Below are positions 36,102 through 45,565 of a stretch of DNA of 64,000 bases, piece after piece. This DNA is from Salicibibacter cibarius (GTDB lineage: Bacteria > Bacillota > Bacilli > Bacillales > Marinococcaceae): positions 1,798,001 to 1,862,000 of the forward strand of contig NZ_CP054705.1 of NCBI RefSeq assembly GCF_016495725.1. Reading direction: 5' to 3'. Both the position numbers and the translations under genes were made by a program. Below the pieces are notes generated by a model. That model did no database searches. It worked only from the letters and a program-made list of their open reading frames with translations, and was not told the DNA's origin. Each line of letters opens with the position of its first letter. The stretch's first letter is position 1.

Positions 36102-37514
36102 CTACTTTTCACCCCTCCGACTCAATATCAACCGCTGCCCTTTATCCGGAAATATTTTGCCCGGATTCATGATATTATTTGGGTCCCAGCTTTGTTTAAC
36201 CCGTTTCATCATATCCACGCCAACGGGACCCAACTCTTTTTCCAGAAAAGGAGATTTCATCGTCCCGATGCCATGTTCTCCGGAAAGCGTTCCGCCCAGT
36301 TCCAATGCAGAATGAAATATTTCCCCAACGGCCTTTTCAACCCGCTCGAGTTCTTCTTTGTCTCGTTCATCACATAAAATATTCGGGTGGAGGTTGCCAT
36401 CACCCAAATGACCGAATACAACAAGCGAGAGCTGGTATTTTTCGCGGATATCAGCCAAGTGAACCATCATCACGGGGATTTGGCTGCGAGGAACTGTGGC
36501 ATCTTCGGAAGCCCGCGTTGGTTTGATGGTTGCAATTGCAGGGGAGACCAACATCCTGGCTTTCCACATGTTCAAGGCTTCTTCTTTCGTCCGGGGCACG
36601 GAGACGAATGTTCCCCCGAGCTTCTTCATGATTTTCATTACGGTTTCTGCTTCTTCTTGGACAGCTGTAGGATGTCCGTCCACTTCGACCAGAACAATGG
36701 CTTCAATGTCCGTGGGCAGGCCTAGAGGTTCGTATTCTTCAACGGCACGTGCGCAAGCCTGATCAATAAATTCCATTTTCGCCGGGAGAATCCCGGAGGT
36801 TAACGTTGTCGAGACTGCTTCTCCGGCCGTTTCCATCGTCGGAAAGGCAGCCATCACCGTTTGTTTAGTGGCAGGCTTTGGAATAAGCTTTAACGTAGCA
36901 CTTGTAATAATGCCGAGAATGCCTTCAGAACCGACAAGGAGCTTTGTAACATCCAGGCCTGTGACGTTCTTTATCGTGCGCCCGCCGGTGTGCATGACGT
37001 CGCCTTCCGGGGTCACAACCTCAAGGCCGAGCACGTAATCTTTGGTGACGCCATACTTCAAACCTCGTGGTCCTCCGGCATTTTCCGCCAAGTTACCGCC
37101 AATGGTGGAAATGTTGGAACTGCTCGGGTCAGGGGGGTACATCAGTCCGTATTTTTCTGCTTCCACGTGAATCTCGGAGGTCAGGGTCGCCGGGGATACA
37201 CGCGCGACTAAATCGTCAGGGAAAATTTCTACCGAAGCCGGCCATTGACTCATATCGAGGGTGATTCCTCCATGGATTGGGAGGTCACCGCCGCTCAATC
37301 CTGTGCCTTGGCCTCTCGGTGTCACCGGAACTTTGTATTCGTTTGCAATCTCCAACACTTGACTGACCATCTCGGTATTCGAGACATAGACGACGGCTTC
37401 CGGGAAAAACTCACCAAAGGAAGCATCGTAACGATAAGCGTCGAGATCAGAACGAGCGCTTACCAAGTGATGACCCATTTTTTCCTGTAACATTTCTAAC
37501 CATTCTGCTTCCAC
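36102..37514 (-). CDS. glcD: FAD-linked oxidase, glycolate oxidase subunit GlcD-like
   Basis: A 470-residue flavoprotein of the VAO family (glycolate/D-lactate dehydrogenase type). The FAD-binding part is clear: VTPRGQGTGLSGGDLPIHGG, then PPDPSSSNISTIGGNLAENAGG. The C-terminal cap ends with GTLSGEHGIGTMKSPFLEKE and WDPNNIMNPGKIF. These enzymes oxidise 2-hydroxy acids and pass electrons to a GlcF-like iron-sulfur partner, but no such partner is adjacent here. It stands alone on the minus strand. A C5-TTAAAT-G5 hairpin after the stop (36076-36091) may end transcription. Confidence 0.85.
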   Translation of the reverse strand: MEAEWLEMLQEKMGHHLVSARSDLDAYRYDASFGEFFPEAVVYVSNTEMVSQVLEIANEYKVPVTPRGQGTGLSGGDLPIHGGITLDMSQWPASVEIFPDDLVARVSPATLTSEIHVEAEKYGLMYPPDPSSSNISTIGGNLAENAGGPRGLKYGVTKDYVLGLEVVTPEGDVMHTGGRTIKNVTGLDVTKLLVGSEGILGIITSATLKLIPKPATKQTVMAAFPTMETAGEAVSTTLTSGILPAKMEFIDQACARAVEEYEPLGLPTDIEAIVLVEVDGHPTAVQEEAETVMKIMKKLGGTFVSVPRTKEEALNMWKARMLVSPAIATIKPTRASEDATVPRSQIPVMMVHLADIREKYQLSLVVFGHLGDGNLHPNILCDERDKEELERVEKAVGEIFHSALELGGTLSGEHGIGTMKSPFLEKELGPVGVDMMKRVKQSWDPNNIMNPGKIFPDKGQRLILSRRGEK

Positions 37515-37742
37515 GAAAAAAGCCTCCTATTCTTGACAACGTCACTAACCCCCCCATTCTGTCTGTTATCGGGGAAAAATACTTTGGGAAGATCTTCAAG
37601 GAGAGGGCGCCATGTTTTTGCCATTATACCGAAATATTTGTTGAAAATACATATCTTCGTCACAAAGATTGCATCAATCTAAATTCTATAGAATATGGAA
37701 TCCTGAAAGAAGGCATAAGTATGCTGGATTTCGGGATTTTGA

Positions 37743-37847
37743 ACGTTTGTGTATATCTTTTAGGGATAGAGAGTTATTCGCTTGGATAAAGGAACGGAGG
37801 TCGCAACGTATGCAGCCCGTTGTATTGAAAATGAGATTCTCATTGCA
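37743..37847 (+). pseudogene. Partial, frameshifted copy of sigK
   Basis: About 100 bases resemble the sigK segment around 38280-38380: GIESYS, then, after removing one extra [20 protein letters not shown]. The intact gene reads [20 protein letters not shown] at the same place. Nothing else of sigK is recognisable and the copy ends at TAG. It lies 185 bases upstream of the intact gene in the same orientation. Confidence 0.75.
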
Positions 37848-37993
37848 ATAGTAAGGCGTAAATAAATGGAAAAATGGACAGACTCACAAGACCTGTCCGA
37901 TGTTATATCGCGGTATCAGCGTTAGCTTTCATTTTTCACGAATGCGTATGAACCAACAATTCTCCTCCCCCTGCACCAACCAAGCCCACCTCT

Positions 37994-38005
37994 GCATAGG
38001 ATAAA
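37994..38005 (+). promoter_or_regulatory. Candidate mother-cell sigma factor -10 element upstream of sigK
   Basis: GCATAGGATAAA contains CATAGGATA, which fits the SigK -10 pattern CATANNNTA (and loosely SigE). It is 29 bases before the sigK ATG. No -35 AC at the ideal 16-17 base distance is obvious. The same 12 bases recur at 59623. Confidence 0.4.
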
Positions 38006-38031
38006 TAAGATGATTCTAGGAGGGGTTCTCC

Positions 38032-38742
38032 ATGTCTGGCATTTTTACTGCGATTGCGTATGCGTTCAAGGAAATAATGCTGTTCGTTTCCTATGTCAAA
38101 AATCAGGCGTTTCCTCAACCTTTATCAAAGGAAGACGAAAAAAAATACCTAGAGCGCATGTACGAAGGAGATGAACATGCGCGTAACATGCTGATTGAGC
38201 ACAATTTGCGCCTCGTTGCACATATTGTAAAAAAATTTGAAAACACGAATGAGGATAACGAAGATTTAATTTCCATCGGGACGATTGGGCTTATTAAAGG
38301 GATTGAGAGTTATTCTCCGAATAAAGGTACGAAGCTCGCGACGTATGCGGCCCGTTGTATTGAAAATGAAATTCTCATGCATTTTCGTTCCCTTAAAAAA
38401 GTAAGCAAAGATATTTCTATTCATGAGCCGATTGGGGCAGACAAAGAGGGGAACGAACTTAGTTTAATGGAGATTCTTAAAGAGGATGGACCGGATATTG
38501 TCGAAGATTTGCACTTGAAAATGGAAAAACGGCATATTTATGAAAGTATCCATGTGTTGTCGGATCGGGAACGGGAAGTGGTCGTTGCAAGGTTTGGGCT
38601 CGGCGAGGATGAGGAGCGCACGCAGAGGGAGATTGCAAAGGATTTGGGGATCTCCAGGAGCTATGTGTCGAGAATTGAAAAACGTGCCTTATTGAAGCTG
38701 TTTCAGGCCTTCTATAAGCGCCAGAAAGGTGAGACGCAGTGA
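38032..38742 (+). CDS. sigK: RNA polymerase sporulation sigma factor SigK (pro-form)
   Basis: A 236-residue late mother-cell sigma factor in one uninterrupted gene, with no skin-type insertion. The hydrophobic pro-sequence [20 protein letters not shown] is followed by AFPQPLS, matching the Bacillus SpoIVFB processing region near residue 20. Region 2 ([35 protein letters not shown]) and region 4 ([20 protein letters not shown]) are intact. GGAGGGG precedes the ATG. SigK drives late coat and mother-cell lysis genes. A broken partial copy lies just upstream at 37743. Confidence 0.95.
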   Translation: MSGIFTAIAYAFKEIMLFVSYVKNQAFPQPLSKEDEKKYLERMYEGDEHARNMLIEHNLRLVAHIVKKFENTNEDNEDLISIGTIGLIKGIESYSPNKGTKLATYAARCIENEILMHFRSLKKVSKDISIHEPIGADKEGNELSLMEILKEDGPDIVEDLHLKMEKRHIYESIHVLSDREREVVVARFGLGEDEERTQREIAKDLGISRSYVSRIEKRALLKLFQAFYKRQKGETQ

Positions 38743-38752
38743 TTGCGTAAAA

Positions 38753-38777
38753 AAAACCTCCTTGGAAGGAGGTTTTT
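38753..38777. terminator. Bidirectional terminator between sigK and the HU gene
   Basis: AAAACCTCCTT (38753-38763) pairs with AAGGAGGTTTT (38766-38776) around a GG loop, with A and T tracts on the two sides. It ends both convergent genes. Confidence 0.85.
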
Positions 38778-38800
38778 ATGTTTGGTATGTTCGGTTTTAA

Positions 38801-39073
38801 TTAATTGACGGCGTCTTTCAATTGCTTGCCGGGGCGGAATGCCGGATTTTTGGTCGCCGGAATTTCAATTTCCTCGCCGGTTTGCGGGTTACGTCCTTTG
38901 CGGGAAGAACGCTCGCGAACTTCGAAACTGCCAAAGCCGACGAGTTGCACTTTATCCCCTTTTTTCAATGTGTCCGTGATGTTGTCGAATACCGAATCTA
39001 CAGCTTTTGAAGCTTCTTTTTTGGAAAGATCGGCATGTTCTGCAACAGAATTGATCAAATCTGTCTTATTCAT
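38801..39073 (-). CDS. hbs: HU family nucleoid DNA-binding protein
   Basis: A 90-residue HU protein, exactly the usual length, that bends and compacts DNA. Typical parts are [39 protein letters not shown], the DNA arm with [10 protein letters not shown], and [12 protein letters not shown] at the end. ATG 39073 is chosen over a start six codons upstream because AAAGGATG precedes it. It converges with sigK and shares its terminator. In Bacillus HBS is also a major spore and forespore nucleoid protein. Confidence 0.95.
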   Translation of the reverse strand: MNKTDLINSVAEHADLSKKEASKAVDSVFDNITDTLKKGDKVQLVGFGSFEVRERSSRKGRNPQTGEEIEIPATKNPAFRPGKQLKDAVN

Positions 39074-39245
39074 GTAAAAACATCCTTTCATGATTGATAT
39101 AGTACGAGTGGCATGTACATATCAAATTTACTCATGAAACCCTTGCTATGTCAAGTGTTCAAGGCAGAATTTAAGCAAATTGATACGATTAAAACCATTA
39201 TTGCCCACTCTTGTCTTTTTTAATCTCCCTTTTTTACTGCTTTCG

Positions 39246-39620
39246 TCATGAATTGTCAGCCTTCTCGTTATCGCGTTCAGGTTCGAGGTGTTCCGGGTAA
39301 CTTTCCATTAATTCGTCGTGTTTTGTTTGGCTCCATAATTCGACGCCATTTCGGTGGGCGGATCGGGAAATAATCATTGCGGCCACCGGTGCGGTGAGGA
39401 ACACAAAGACGATGGTGATTAAAAGTTGCAGGCTAAAGACGCCTTCGGCCAAAAAATACGTAAAGGTCCCTAAAATCAGCAAAACAACACCGAGTGTGGC
39501 GCTTTTGGTGGCCGCGTGCATACGGGCGTATACATCAGGCAGACGCATGATTCCGATGGAACCGATCAAGCTTAATAAACTGCCGCTGAGAACAAATAGG
39601 CTAATGAGAATCTCGATCAA
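39246..39620 (-). CDS. mrpG: Mrp Na+/H+ antiporter subunit G
   Basis: A 124-residue membrane protein with three hydrophobic helices and the family stretch GSIGIMRLPDVYARMHAATKSATLG, seen here from about residue 20. It is the last subunit of the Mrp complex, needed for assembly and activity. The best start is TTG 39620, eight bases after GAAAGGGG and inside the end of mrpF; an upstream ATG reading lacks a ribosome site. The hydrophilic tail is rich in acidic residues. Confidence 0.9.
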   Translation of the reverse strand: MIEILISLFVLSGSLLSLIGSIGIMRLPDVYARMHAATKSATLGVVLLILGTFTYFLAEGVFSLQLLITIVFVFLTAPVAAMIISRSAHRNGVELWSQTKHDELMESYPEHLEPERDNEKADNS

Positions 39621-39882
39621 TGACGACACCCCTTTCCAAAAACTTCGCCAATGATACCGAACCGACAAAGGCCAAAATACCTAAAACCAACACGACCTCA
39701 GCGTAAGCGCTCGTTGATTGCCGAATCATGAGAATGCCGATAAAACCAATCAAGTTCAAGCCAAAGGAGTCCAGGGCGATAACGCGATCCCACAGCGTCG
39801 GCCCTTTTAACGCCCGCCACAAACAAAGCAACAAAGACAATGAGAAGATGACTAATCCGATTAACAACACTGTTTCAAACAC
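39601..39882 (-). CDS. mrpF: Mrp Na+/H+ antiporter subunit F
   Basis: A 93-residue protein with three transmembrane helices and the conserved GPTLWDRVIALDSFG loop containing the Asp of MrpF proteins. It overlaps mrpE by one base at its start and mrpG at its end, as in a tightly coupled operon. Confidence 0.92.
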   Translation of the reverse strand: MFETVLLIGLVIFSLSLLLCLWRALKGPTLWDRVIALDSFGLNLIGFIGILMIRQSTSAYAEVVLVLGILAFVGSVSLAKFLERGVVIDRDSH

Positions 39883-40358
39883 TATTTCGTCACCTCCCGA
39901 ATGGCTCGTTCGAAGTTATTGCGGACATCATCAATCACTTCTTGCGTATTCTTCACGTGAATGCAATGAATATAGAGCGTACGGCCATCTTCGGAGTAAT
40001 CCATCGTCATCGTGCCGGGCGTGAGGGTGATGCACATGGAAAGAATCGTCACTTCCCAATCGGTTTTCAAGTTTGTATGGACGGCGACAATTCCGGGTGT
40101 GACGTTTAACTTTGGGCTCAAGACGACGCGAATCATATCAAGATTCGCGACCACGAGTTCTTTCACGAACAGGGCGATCAACTTAATGATTGCCCAGACG
40201 CGTTGCAAGTAAAACGGTTGGGGGAGTGAACGACGCAGAAAAAAGATTACTCCGAGTCCGATTACATAGCCAATCACGAACTCGACGATTGTGTATTCAC
40301 TTTGGAGCGCCATCCAGAAAATGGCGATGGCGATATTTAAAAGAATTTGAAATGCCAT
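39882..40358 (-). CDS. mrpE: Mrp Na+/H+ antiporter subunit E
   Basis: A 158-residue subunit. Two N-terminal helices are followed by a cytoplasmic domain with LSMCITLTPGTMTMDYSED, a conserved MrpE feature, and HCIHVKN. Five bases separate it from mrpD. It is part of the seven-subunit complex needed for Na+ exclusion and pH homeostasis. Confidence 0.92.
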   Translation of the reverse strand: MAFQILLNIAIAIFWMALQSEYTIVEFVIGYVIGLGVIFFLRRSLPQPFYLQRVWAIIKLIALFVKELVVANLDMIRVVLSPKLNVTPGIVAVHTNLKTDWEVTILSMCITLTPGTMTMDYSEDGRTLYIHCIHVKNTQEVIDDVRNNFERAIREVTK

Positions 40359-40363
40359 AGTGT

Positions 40364-41845
40364 TTACTCCTCCAGCACAGATTCAATGTAAACAGCAGGA
40401 TCCAGAAGTTCTTCCGCAATCTCAAGGGAATAGCTAAAAATGGGCTCTGCCATAAGTCCTAATATAATGGTAAGCGCCACGAGAGGAGCGGTCGATAGAA
40501 GTAAGCTCCCGGTTTTGATTTTCGCTTGGGGCTCTGTATGTTTTTGCCTCCCCCAAAAAGCAAACGAAAAGATTTTGATCATGGAAAACAAGGTTAATAA
40601 GCCAACGAGCAACGCAACGGCAGTGATAAGGTAGCGCTCTTCTTGCATCCCGGATAATATCAACGGAAATTTGCTGAAAAACCCGGAGAGAGGCGGAATC
40701 CCTGCCAGTGAGATGGCTGTAATAAAAAACATCCAGGAAAAGGTCGGGTGCGTCTTCAAAAGTCCGCCCATCTGTTTAAGATCGTTCGTGCCGGTGATTT
40801 TTTCCGAAATCCCCGCAAATAAGAATAAAGCGGTTTTTACAATAATATGGTGAACGATGTAATAAATGGCTCCGGCGAGTGCCAGCGGCGTAAAAATCCC
40901 AAGCCCCATAACCATGTATCCAACCTGGCTGATAATGTGGTAGGAAAGGATGCGTTTGAAGTTGTATTGGGCAACCGCCCCTAAAACGCCGAAGAACATC
41001 GTCGCACCGGCAATAAACAAAATAAGGTTATGGGTAAAAGTAGGGTCATGGTTAAAAACAACCGTGAACATGCGAATGATCGCGTAAATCCCCACTTTTG
41101 TCAGCAAACCGCCGAACAGGGCGGCAATTGCCGCCGGAGGTCCTGTATAGGAATCCGGAAGCCAAAAGTACAACGGAAACAGCGCGCCTTTCATGGCAAA
41201 AACGAAAAGGAGGACGACCGCCACGACATTGAGCACACCTTCTTGGTCCAGTTCAGCCACTCTCACCCCCAAGTCGGCAATGTTTAATGTACCGGTTGCC
41301 GCGTAAAGGTAGGCAACTCCGGCCAAAAAGAACATGGAACTGAAAACATTAATCGTCACGTATTTAAACGATTCTCTTAGTTGAAATCCACTGCCACCGT
41401 GGACGATCAAAATGTAAGAGGCGATTAACATGACCTCGAAGAAAACGAATAAGTTGAACAAATCTCCGGTAAGAAACGAACCGTTCACCCCTGTCAGCAA
41501 AAAAAAGTAGAAAGGGTAAAAATAAAATTTTTCCCGGTCGGGATGAATCGTTCGAAAAGCAAAGAATAAACAGCAAACGCCTACAATCGCTGACAACAGC
41601 AACATCACGGTTGCGAACATGTCCGCGACAAGTGGAATGCCATAAGGGATGGGCCAATCACCCATATTCATGGTCATGATCCCTTCATTATAGACAGCGA
41701 TGGCTAACCATATCGAAGCGCTGAGAATGGTGATCATCGCGACCGCGCTAATGACCCGCTGCATTCTCTGGAATTTGGCAAAAAAAACAAGGATAGCGCC
41801 TATGATGGCCGGTAAAACAATTGGTACGATGAGAAGACTATTCAT
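40364..41845 (-). CDS. mrpD: Mrp Na+/H+ antiporter subunit D
   Basis: A 493-residue NuoN/ND2-related membrane protein with about 14 helices. The conserved FFEVMLIASYIL segment carries the transmembrane Glu implicated in H+ transport, and KGALFPLYFWLPDSYTGPPA carries the conserved Lys. HHIIVKTALFL holds the later His/Lys. Its start overlaps mrpC by eight bases. With MrpA it forms the proton-translocating part of the complex. Confidence 0.95.
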   Translation of the reverse strand: MNSLLIVPIVLPAIIGAILVFFAKFQRMQRVISAVAMITILSASIWLAIAVYNEGIMTMNMGDWPIPYGIPLVADMFATVMLLLSAIVGVCCLFFAFRTIHPDREKFYFYPFYFFLLTGVNGSFLTGDLFNLFVFFEVMLIASYILIVHGGSGFQLRESFKYVTINVFSSMFFLAGVAYLYAATGTLNIADLGVRVAELDQEGVLNVVAVVLLFVFAMKGALFPLYFWLPDSYTGPPAAIAALFGGLLTKVGIYAIIRMFTVVFNHDPTFTHNLILFIAGATMFFGVLGAVAQYNFKRILSYHIISQVGYMVMGLGIFTPLALAGAIYYIVHHIIVKTALFLFAGISEKITGTNDLKQMGGLLKTHPTFSWMFFITAISLAGIPPLSGFFSKFPLILSGMQEERYLITAVALLVGLLTLFSMIKIFSFAFWGRQKHTEPQAKIKTGSLLLSTAPLVALTIILGLMAEPIFSYSLEIAEELLDPAVYIESVLEE

Positions 41846-42176
41846 TGCGGATACCCCTCAACTGTTCAAGATCATCTGTTCTGTGCACTTTGTAGGTCCG
41901 ATAAGCGAGCACAATCGTAAAAGCGGTCACCCCAAAACTTATGACAATTGCGGTAAGAATGAGCGCTTGCGGCAGTGGATCGGTAAACGCTTCCTCTCCG
42001 CGGTTGAGCAGCGGTGGGGCACCGGTTTTTAACCCTGCCATCGTCAGGAGCAACAAGTGTGTCGAGTGGGATAAAATATTGATGCCAACGACGACCCTGA
42101 TCAAGCTCCTTGTCATAATCAAGTACGTTCCTACCATAAAAAAAACACCGACGACAATGGACATTAATAACTCCAT
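41838..42176 (-). CDS. mrpC: Mrp Na+/H+ antiporter subunit C
   Basis: A 112-residue NuoK-like protein with three helices. The GINILSHSTHLLLL segment and DPLPQALILTAIVISFGVTA are typical of MrpC. The start shares a base with the mrpB stop, so translation is coupled. Confidence 0.93.
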   Translation of the reverse strand: MELLMSIVVGVFFMVGTYLIMTRSLIRVVVGINILSHSTHLLLLTMAGLKTGAPPLLNRGEEAFTDPLPQALILTAIVISFGVTAFTIVLAYRTYKVHRTDDLEQLRGIRNE

Positions 42177-42610
42177 TATTCTTCATCCCCCGCGATCGTT
42201 AATATGATGGTAAGGGCGACAGCGGCAACACCCAGGTAGATGCCGAGATCAAATATAACCGCCGTCGCCAGTTCCACTTCACCAATCAAAGGGAAGGAAA
42301 AGTAATCAAAAAACTGGGTGAGATATGGAAAACCAAAAATCATTCCAATAAATCCGGCTCCAAATCCAATGAGAAGCCCGGTTGGAATAAAGTTTACGTA
42401 ATTGATCGGGAGCATCTCGTCGATTTTTCGTTTGTCAAACGTTAAATAAAGCAAAAGCACCGAGGCGGCCGTCATGAGCCCTCCGATGAAGCCGCCCCCG
42501 GGGTCGTTATGCCCGGCAAAAAACAGATAGATAGAGAAGGATAGAATGAGAAAGGAAGCGACACGTGTAATGTGAATAAACAACAAATTGTTTGTTTTCC
42601 ACTTCATCAT
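42176..42610 (-). CDS. mrpB: Mrp Na+/H+ antiporter subunit B
   Basis: A 144-residue, four-helix subunit with the signature GHNDPGGGFIGGLMTAA and EVELATAVIFDLGIYLGV. The start overlaps the mrpA stop; ATG 42607 is an alternative one codon later. Confidence 0.93.
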   Translation of the reverse strand: MMKWKTNNLLFIHITRVASFLILSFSIYLFFAGHNDPGGGFIGGLMTAASVLLLYLTFDKRKIDEMLPINYVNFIPTGLLIGFGAGFIGMIFGFPYLTQFFDYFSFPLIGEVELATAVIFDLGIYLGVAAVALTIILTIAGDEE

Positions 42611-45033
42611 ACATCATCCCCCTCCTTCATTTTCAATTTAATCAGCGCGATAACGGCAAGACCGGCGATGGCCAAGACAAGGAGTTCCAATATCGTATCC
42701 AATCCACGAAAATCGACAAGAACGACATTCACCATATTGTAACCGCCGGCCAGATCCGCCGAGTTTTCGATGAAGTAATCGGAAATCGGATTAAACTCGT
42801 TTCCTTGGCCAAAGGAAAATGCGCTAAAGGCAACAACCGTAATGAGGAGACCCACGCCGAAAGAGATGATGGCGTTCGTCCATTTGAACGTTAGCTTTGA
42901 CGTTTCTTTTCGCAGCTCGGGCAAATGGTAAAAGGCGAGCATGAAAAGAACGACAAGGACCGTCTCTATCAGGAGTTGCGTAAGGGCCAGGTCCGGCGCC
43001 CTGAAGTTCACGAAAAGAAGTGCGATTAAAAATCCGATGAACCCGAGGACGACGACAGCCGCGATCCGCTTTTGTATAAAGGGAAGTGATAGGACCGAGA
43101 CGAGCAACAGCCCGATGAGCATCCCTTCGTAGATCGTAACTTCGCTCATACTGCCGGTATCCAACGTAAGGGCGTCAAAACGGAACAATGTCCACCCTGT
43201 AATAATTAGGAAAAAAACAGCGATGAAAGCGAAATAATCACGTAATCTGCCGGTCATTTGGATGTTTGTGATCATTTGCGATCCTTTAATCGTTCCTGAA
43301 ATGGTCGTGTCGTAGACAGGGGTAAGCGGATCGACGTTTTTGTTATAAATCGACCATTTGCTCCATCTCCCCATCCCCGCGTAAATCAAGCTTCCGAAGG
43401 CAACCACGCCAATGGTCATCCACAGTTCGAGACTAAACCAACCGTGCCAGTGTTCAATGTTTACGGAAAAAGCCTCGTTATCCATCGGTAATCCGTTTAA
43501 AATCGAAGCCATAGACGGTTCAATGATGGATTGTGACAGGAGATTCGGGAATAAACCGACCGTAACAACGACGAAAGCGAGAATCGCCGGACTGATTAGC
43601 ATTCCGACAGGTGCTTCGTGCACTTTTTTCGGAAAACGATCCGTTTCGAAACGTCCGGCAAACGTTTTGAAGAAAAAGATGCAACAATAGATGAACGTAA
43701 ACACACTTGCAACCCAACCGATCACCGGGAAAAGCATTCCGGCAGTCTCCATATTGAAGATCCCATATTCGGTGGCATTCGTAATCGCGTCGAAAAAATA
43801 CTCTTTACTGAGAAAACCGTTAAAGGGAGGCAGTCCGGCCATCGATGCCGCACCGATTAAAGAAATCGTGGCGGTTGCCGGCATTACCAACATTAATCCT
43901 CCCAGCGAACGAATATCCCGCGTGCCTGTTTCATGATCGACGATTCCGGCGGTCATAAACAGGCTACCCTTAAAGCTCGCGTGGTTAAAAAGGTGGAAGA
44001 CGGCAGCCATGATTGCAAGTGTGTACAATTCATTCGCGTCATCGAAATACAAAGCGGCGGAACCAAGGCCGAGCAAACACATGACCATCCCCAGTTGGCT
44101 GATGGTGGAGTAGGCGAGCAACCCTTTAAGATCTTTCTGGCGAAGAGCGGAAAGGGACCCCCACAGCAAAGTGAGCAAACCGCCGCCGGCAATGATCCAA
44201 AACCATTCCGGAGCGCCTCCGAACAACGGCGTGAAGCGGGCCACAAGATAAATCCCCGCTTTAACCATTGTGGCGGAGTGCAAATAGGCACTAACCGGTG
44301 TAGGCGCTTCCATTGCGTCAGGGAGCCAAATGTGAAACGGAAATTGCGCCGATTTTGTAAATGCCCCTAATAAAATTAGGATAATGGTCGGCAAAAACAA
44401 CGGGTGATCAATGACGGTGCCGGCTTGTCCGATCATTTCCTGGATGCTGAAGGTTCCCGTTATCACGTATAGCAATGCAAAGCCGGCGAGCATGGAAAAG
44501 CCACCGAACACGGTAATATTCAATGATTTGACGGCACCATTGATAGAAGCATCTCTATAATACCAGTAGCTGATCAAAAGCGTAGAAGACAGACTCGTCA
44601 ATTCCCAAAATACATAGAGTACGATCAGGTTATCGGAAAGAACTACCCCGAGCATTGCTCCCATAAAGAGCAATAGATAGACATAAAAATTGTTCAGTGC
44701 TTCCGATTTTTTGTCCAAATAATAAATGGAATAAAGGACGACAAGCGCCCCGATTCCTGTGATCAAAAGCGCAAACAACAAACTCCAACCATCGATGTAG
44801 GCTGAAAATTGGATGCCTAAGGACGGAACCCAAGGAACGGATTCCATAAATGTCTCCCCGTTAGCAATCGGGGTTATGTAGGGTGAAAAATAAATAAACA
44901 AAACGGACGGTACGAGCAGCACAAACCATCCGGTATGGATCGGGCGTATGTATTTATAGAGTATGGGTACGATGATGGCAAATAGGAAGGGGATGAGGAT
45001 CGCCCAGTGTAACAAACTCATTCTATCTATCAC
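42607..45033 (-). CDS. mrpA: Mrp Na+/H+ antiporter subunit A
   Basis: An 808-residue NuoL/ND5-like subunit with a C-terminal MbhD/MrpB-like extension, the form found in group 1 (mrpABCDEFG) operons. VFWELTSLSSTLLISYWYYR holds the conserved transmembrane Glu, AQFPFHIWLPDAMEAPTPVS the conserved Lys/Pro loop, and the C-terminal FRAPDLALTQLLIETVLVV the family motif of the extension. It is the first gene of the operon and the key Na+-resistance determinant in alkaliphiles. A promoter is expected in 45034-45230. Confidence 0.95.
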   Translation of the reverse strand: MIDRMSLLHWAILIPFLFAIIVPILYKYIRPIHTGWFVLLVPSVLFIYFSPYITPIANGETFMESVPWVPSLGIQFSAYIDGWSLLFALLITGIGALVVLYSIYYLDKKSEALNNFYVYLLLFMGAMLGVVLSDNLIVLYVFWELTSLSSTLLISYWYYRDASINGAVKSLNITVFGGFSMLAGFALLYVITGTFSIQEMIGQAGTVIDHPLFLPTIILILLGAFTKSAQFPFHIWLPDAMEAPTPVSAYLHSATMVKAGIYLVARFTPLFGGAPEWFWIIAGGGLLTLLWGSLSALRQKDLKGLLAYSTISQLGMVMCLLGLGSAALYFDDANELYTLAIMAAVFHLFNHASFKGSLFMTAGIVDHETGTRDIRSLGGLMLVMPATATISLIGAASMAGLPPFNGFLSKEYFFDAITNATEYGIFNMETAGMLFPVIGWVASVFTFIYCCIFFFKTFAGRFETDRFPKKVHEAPVGMLISPAILAFVVVTVGLFPNLLSQSIIEPSMASILNGLPMDNEAFSVNIEHWHGWFSLELWMTIGVVAFGSLIYAGMGRWSKWSIYNKNVDPLTPVYDTTISGTIKGSQMITNIQMTGRLRDYFAFIAVFFLIITGWTLFRFDALTLDTGSMSEVTIYEGMLIGLLLVSVLSLPFIQKRIAAVVVLGFIGFLIALLFVNFRAPDLALTQLLIETVLVVLFMLAFYHLPELRKETSKLTFKWTNAIISFGVGLLITVVAFSAFSFGQGNEFNPISDYFIENSADLAGGYNMVNVVLVDFRGLDTILELLVLAIAGLAVIALIKLKMKEGDDV

Positions 45034-45231
45034 TCCTCATTATTCGACAGTAAATTCCGATAGCACGAGTATAACGTAAATATATTTGTCCTGCATTCAG
45101 TGATGATTAAAAAAAACTTCAATATTAAATAAGAAGAAAATGTACGAAGAAAAACAAAATCAGGCACAAAGACCTATATAAGATTGTGTTCCTATCGAAT
45201 AGCTTCCCTCAAGCTCATCGCCTAATTCAAA

Positions 45232-45265
45232 AAAAGGACCCCGGGGCTCACACCGGGGTCCTTTT
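45232..45265. terminator. Terminator with very strong stem after sda, upstream of mrpA
   Basis: AAAAGGACCCCGG (45232-45244) pairs perfectly with CCGGGGTCCTTTT (45253-45265). It ends sda transcription on the minus strand and insulates the mrp operon, and may act in both directions. Confidence 0.9.
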
Positions 45266-45290
45266 GCAAAATCATCCATATGTACATTGT

Positions 45291-45428
45291 TTATCCCAGT
45301 GACTGCGTCACCGTGAGCGCTCGTCGTTCCATTTCCGATTGAATGATAGCAATGAAATCATCATTCAAATTTAGTTTTAAAGCTCTTTCGTACGCTTCTA
45401 TAAGCATTTCATCAGAAAGGTTCCGCAT
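45291..45428 (-). CDS. sda: Sporulation histidine kinase inhibitor Sda
   Basis: A 45-residue helical-hairpin checkpoint protein that blocks the sporulation kinases when replication is disturbed. MRNLSDEMLIEAYERALKLN followed by LNDDFIAIIQSEMERRAL lines up with Bacillus Sda along its whole length. ATG 45428 is chosen by comparison with that family. The ribosome site before it is weak (GGCGGG), while a strong AAGGAGGTG lies about 25 bases further upstream, which is odd. DnaA boxes in the upstream region match the known control of sda by DnaA in Bacillus. Confidence 0.9.
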   Translation of the reverse strand: MRNLSDEMLIEAYERALKLNLNDDFIAIIQSEMERRALTVTQSLG

Positions 45429-45565
45429 AGCCAGCCCGCCAAAGTAGCGGATCCACCTCCTTGGTGATTCATCCCACAAACGATGTAGCTATTAAAATTG
45501 TTCCCGTCTATTGGAAGTTGTATAATGATCCTATCATGAAAACATGTCACGGAACAACCGTTCGT

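Noticed and set aside
36092-36107. TGGCAT near 36092 as a sigma-54 promoter
   Set aside because: No TTGC at the required distance, and it lies at the 3' end of glcD with no gene downstream on that strand.
37515-38031. Small gene of about 60 codons upstream of sigK (37669-37851)
   Set aside because: The stretch is explained by the broken sigK copy in another frame.
43933-44370. 145-codon frame antisense to mrpA
   Set aside because: mrpA is intact and conserved on the other strand; the antisense product has no family features.
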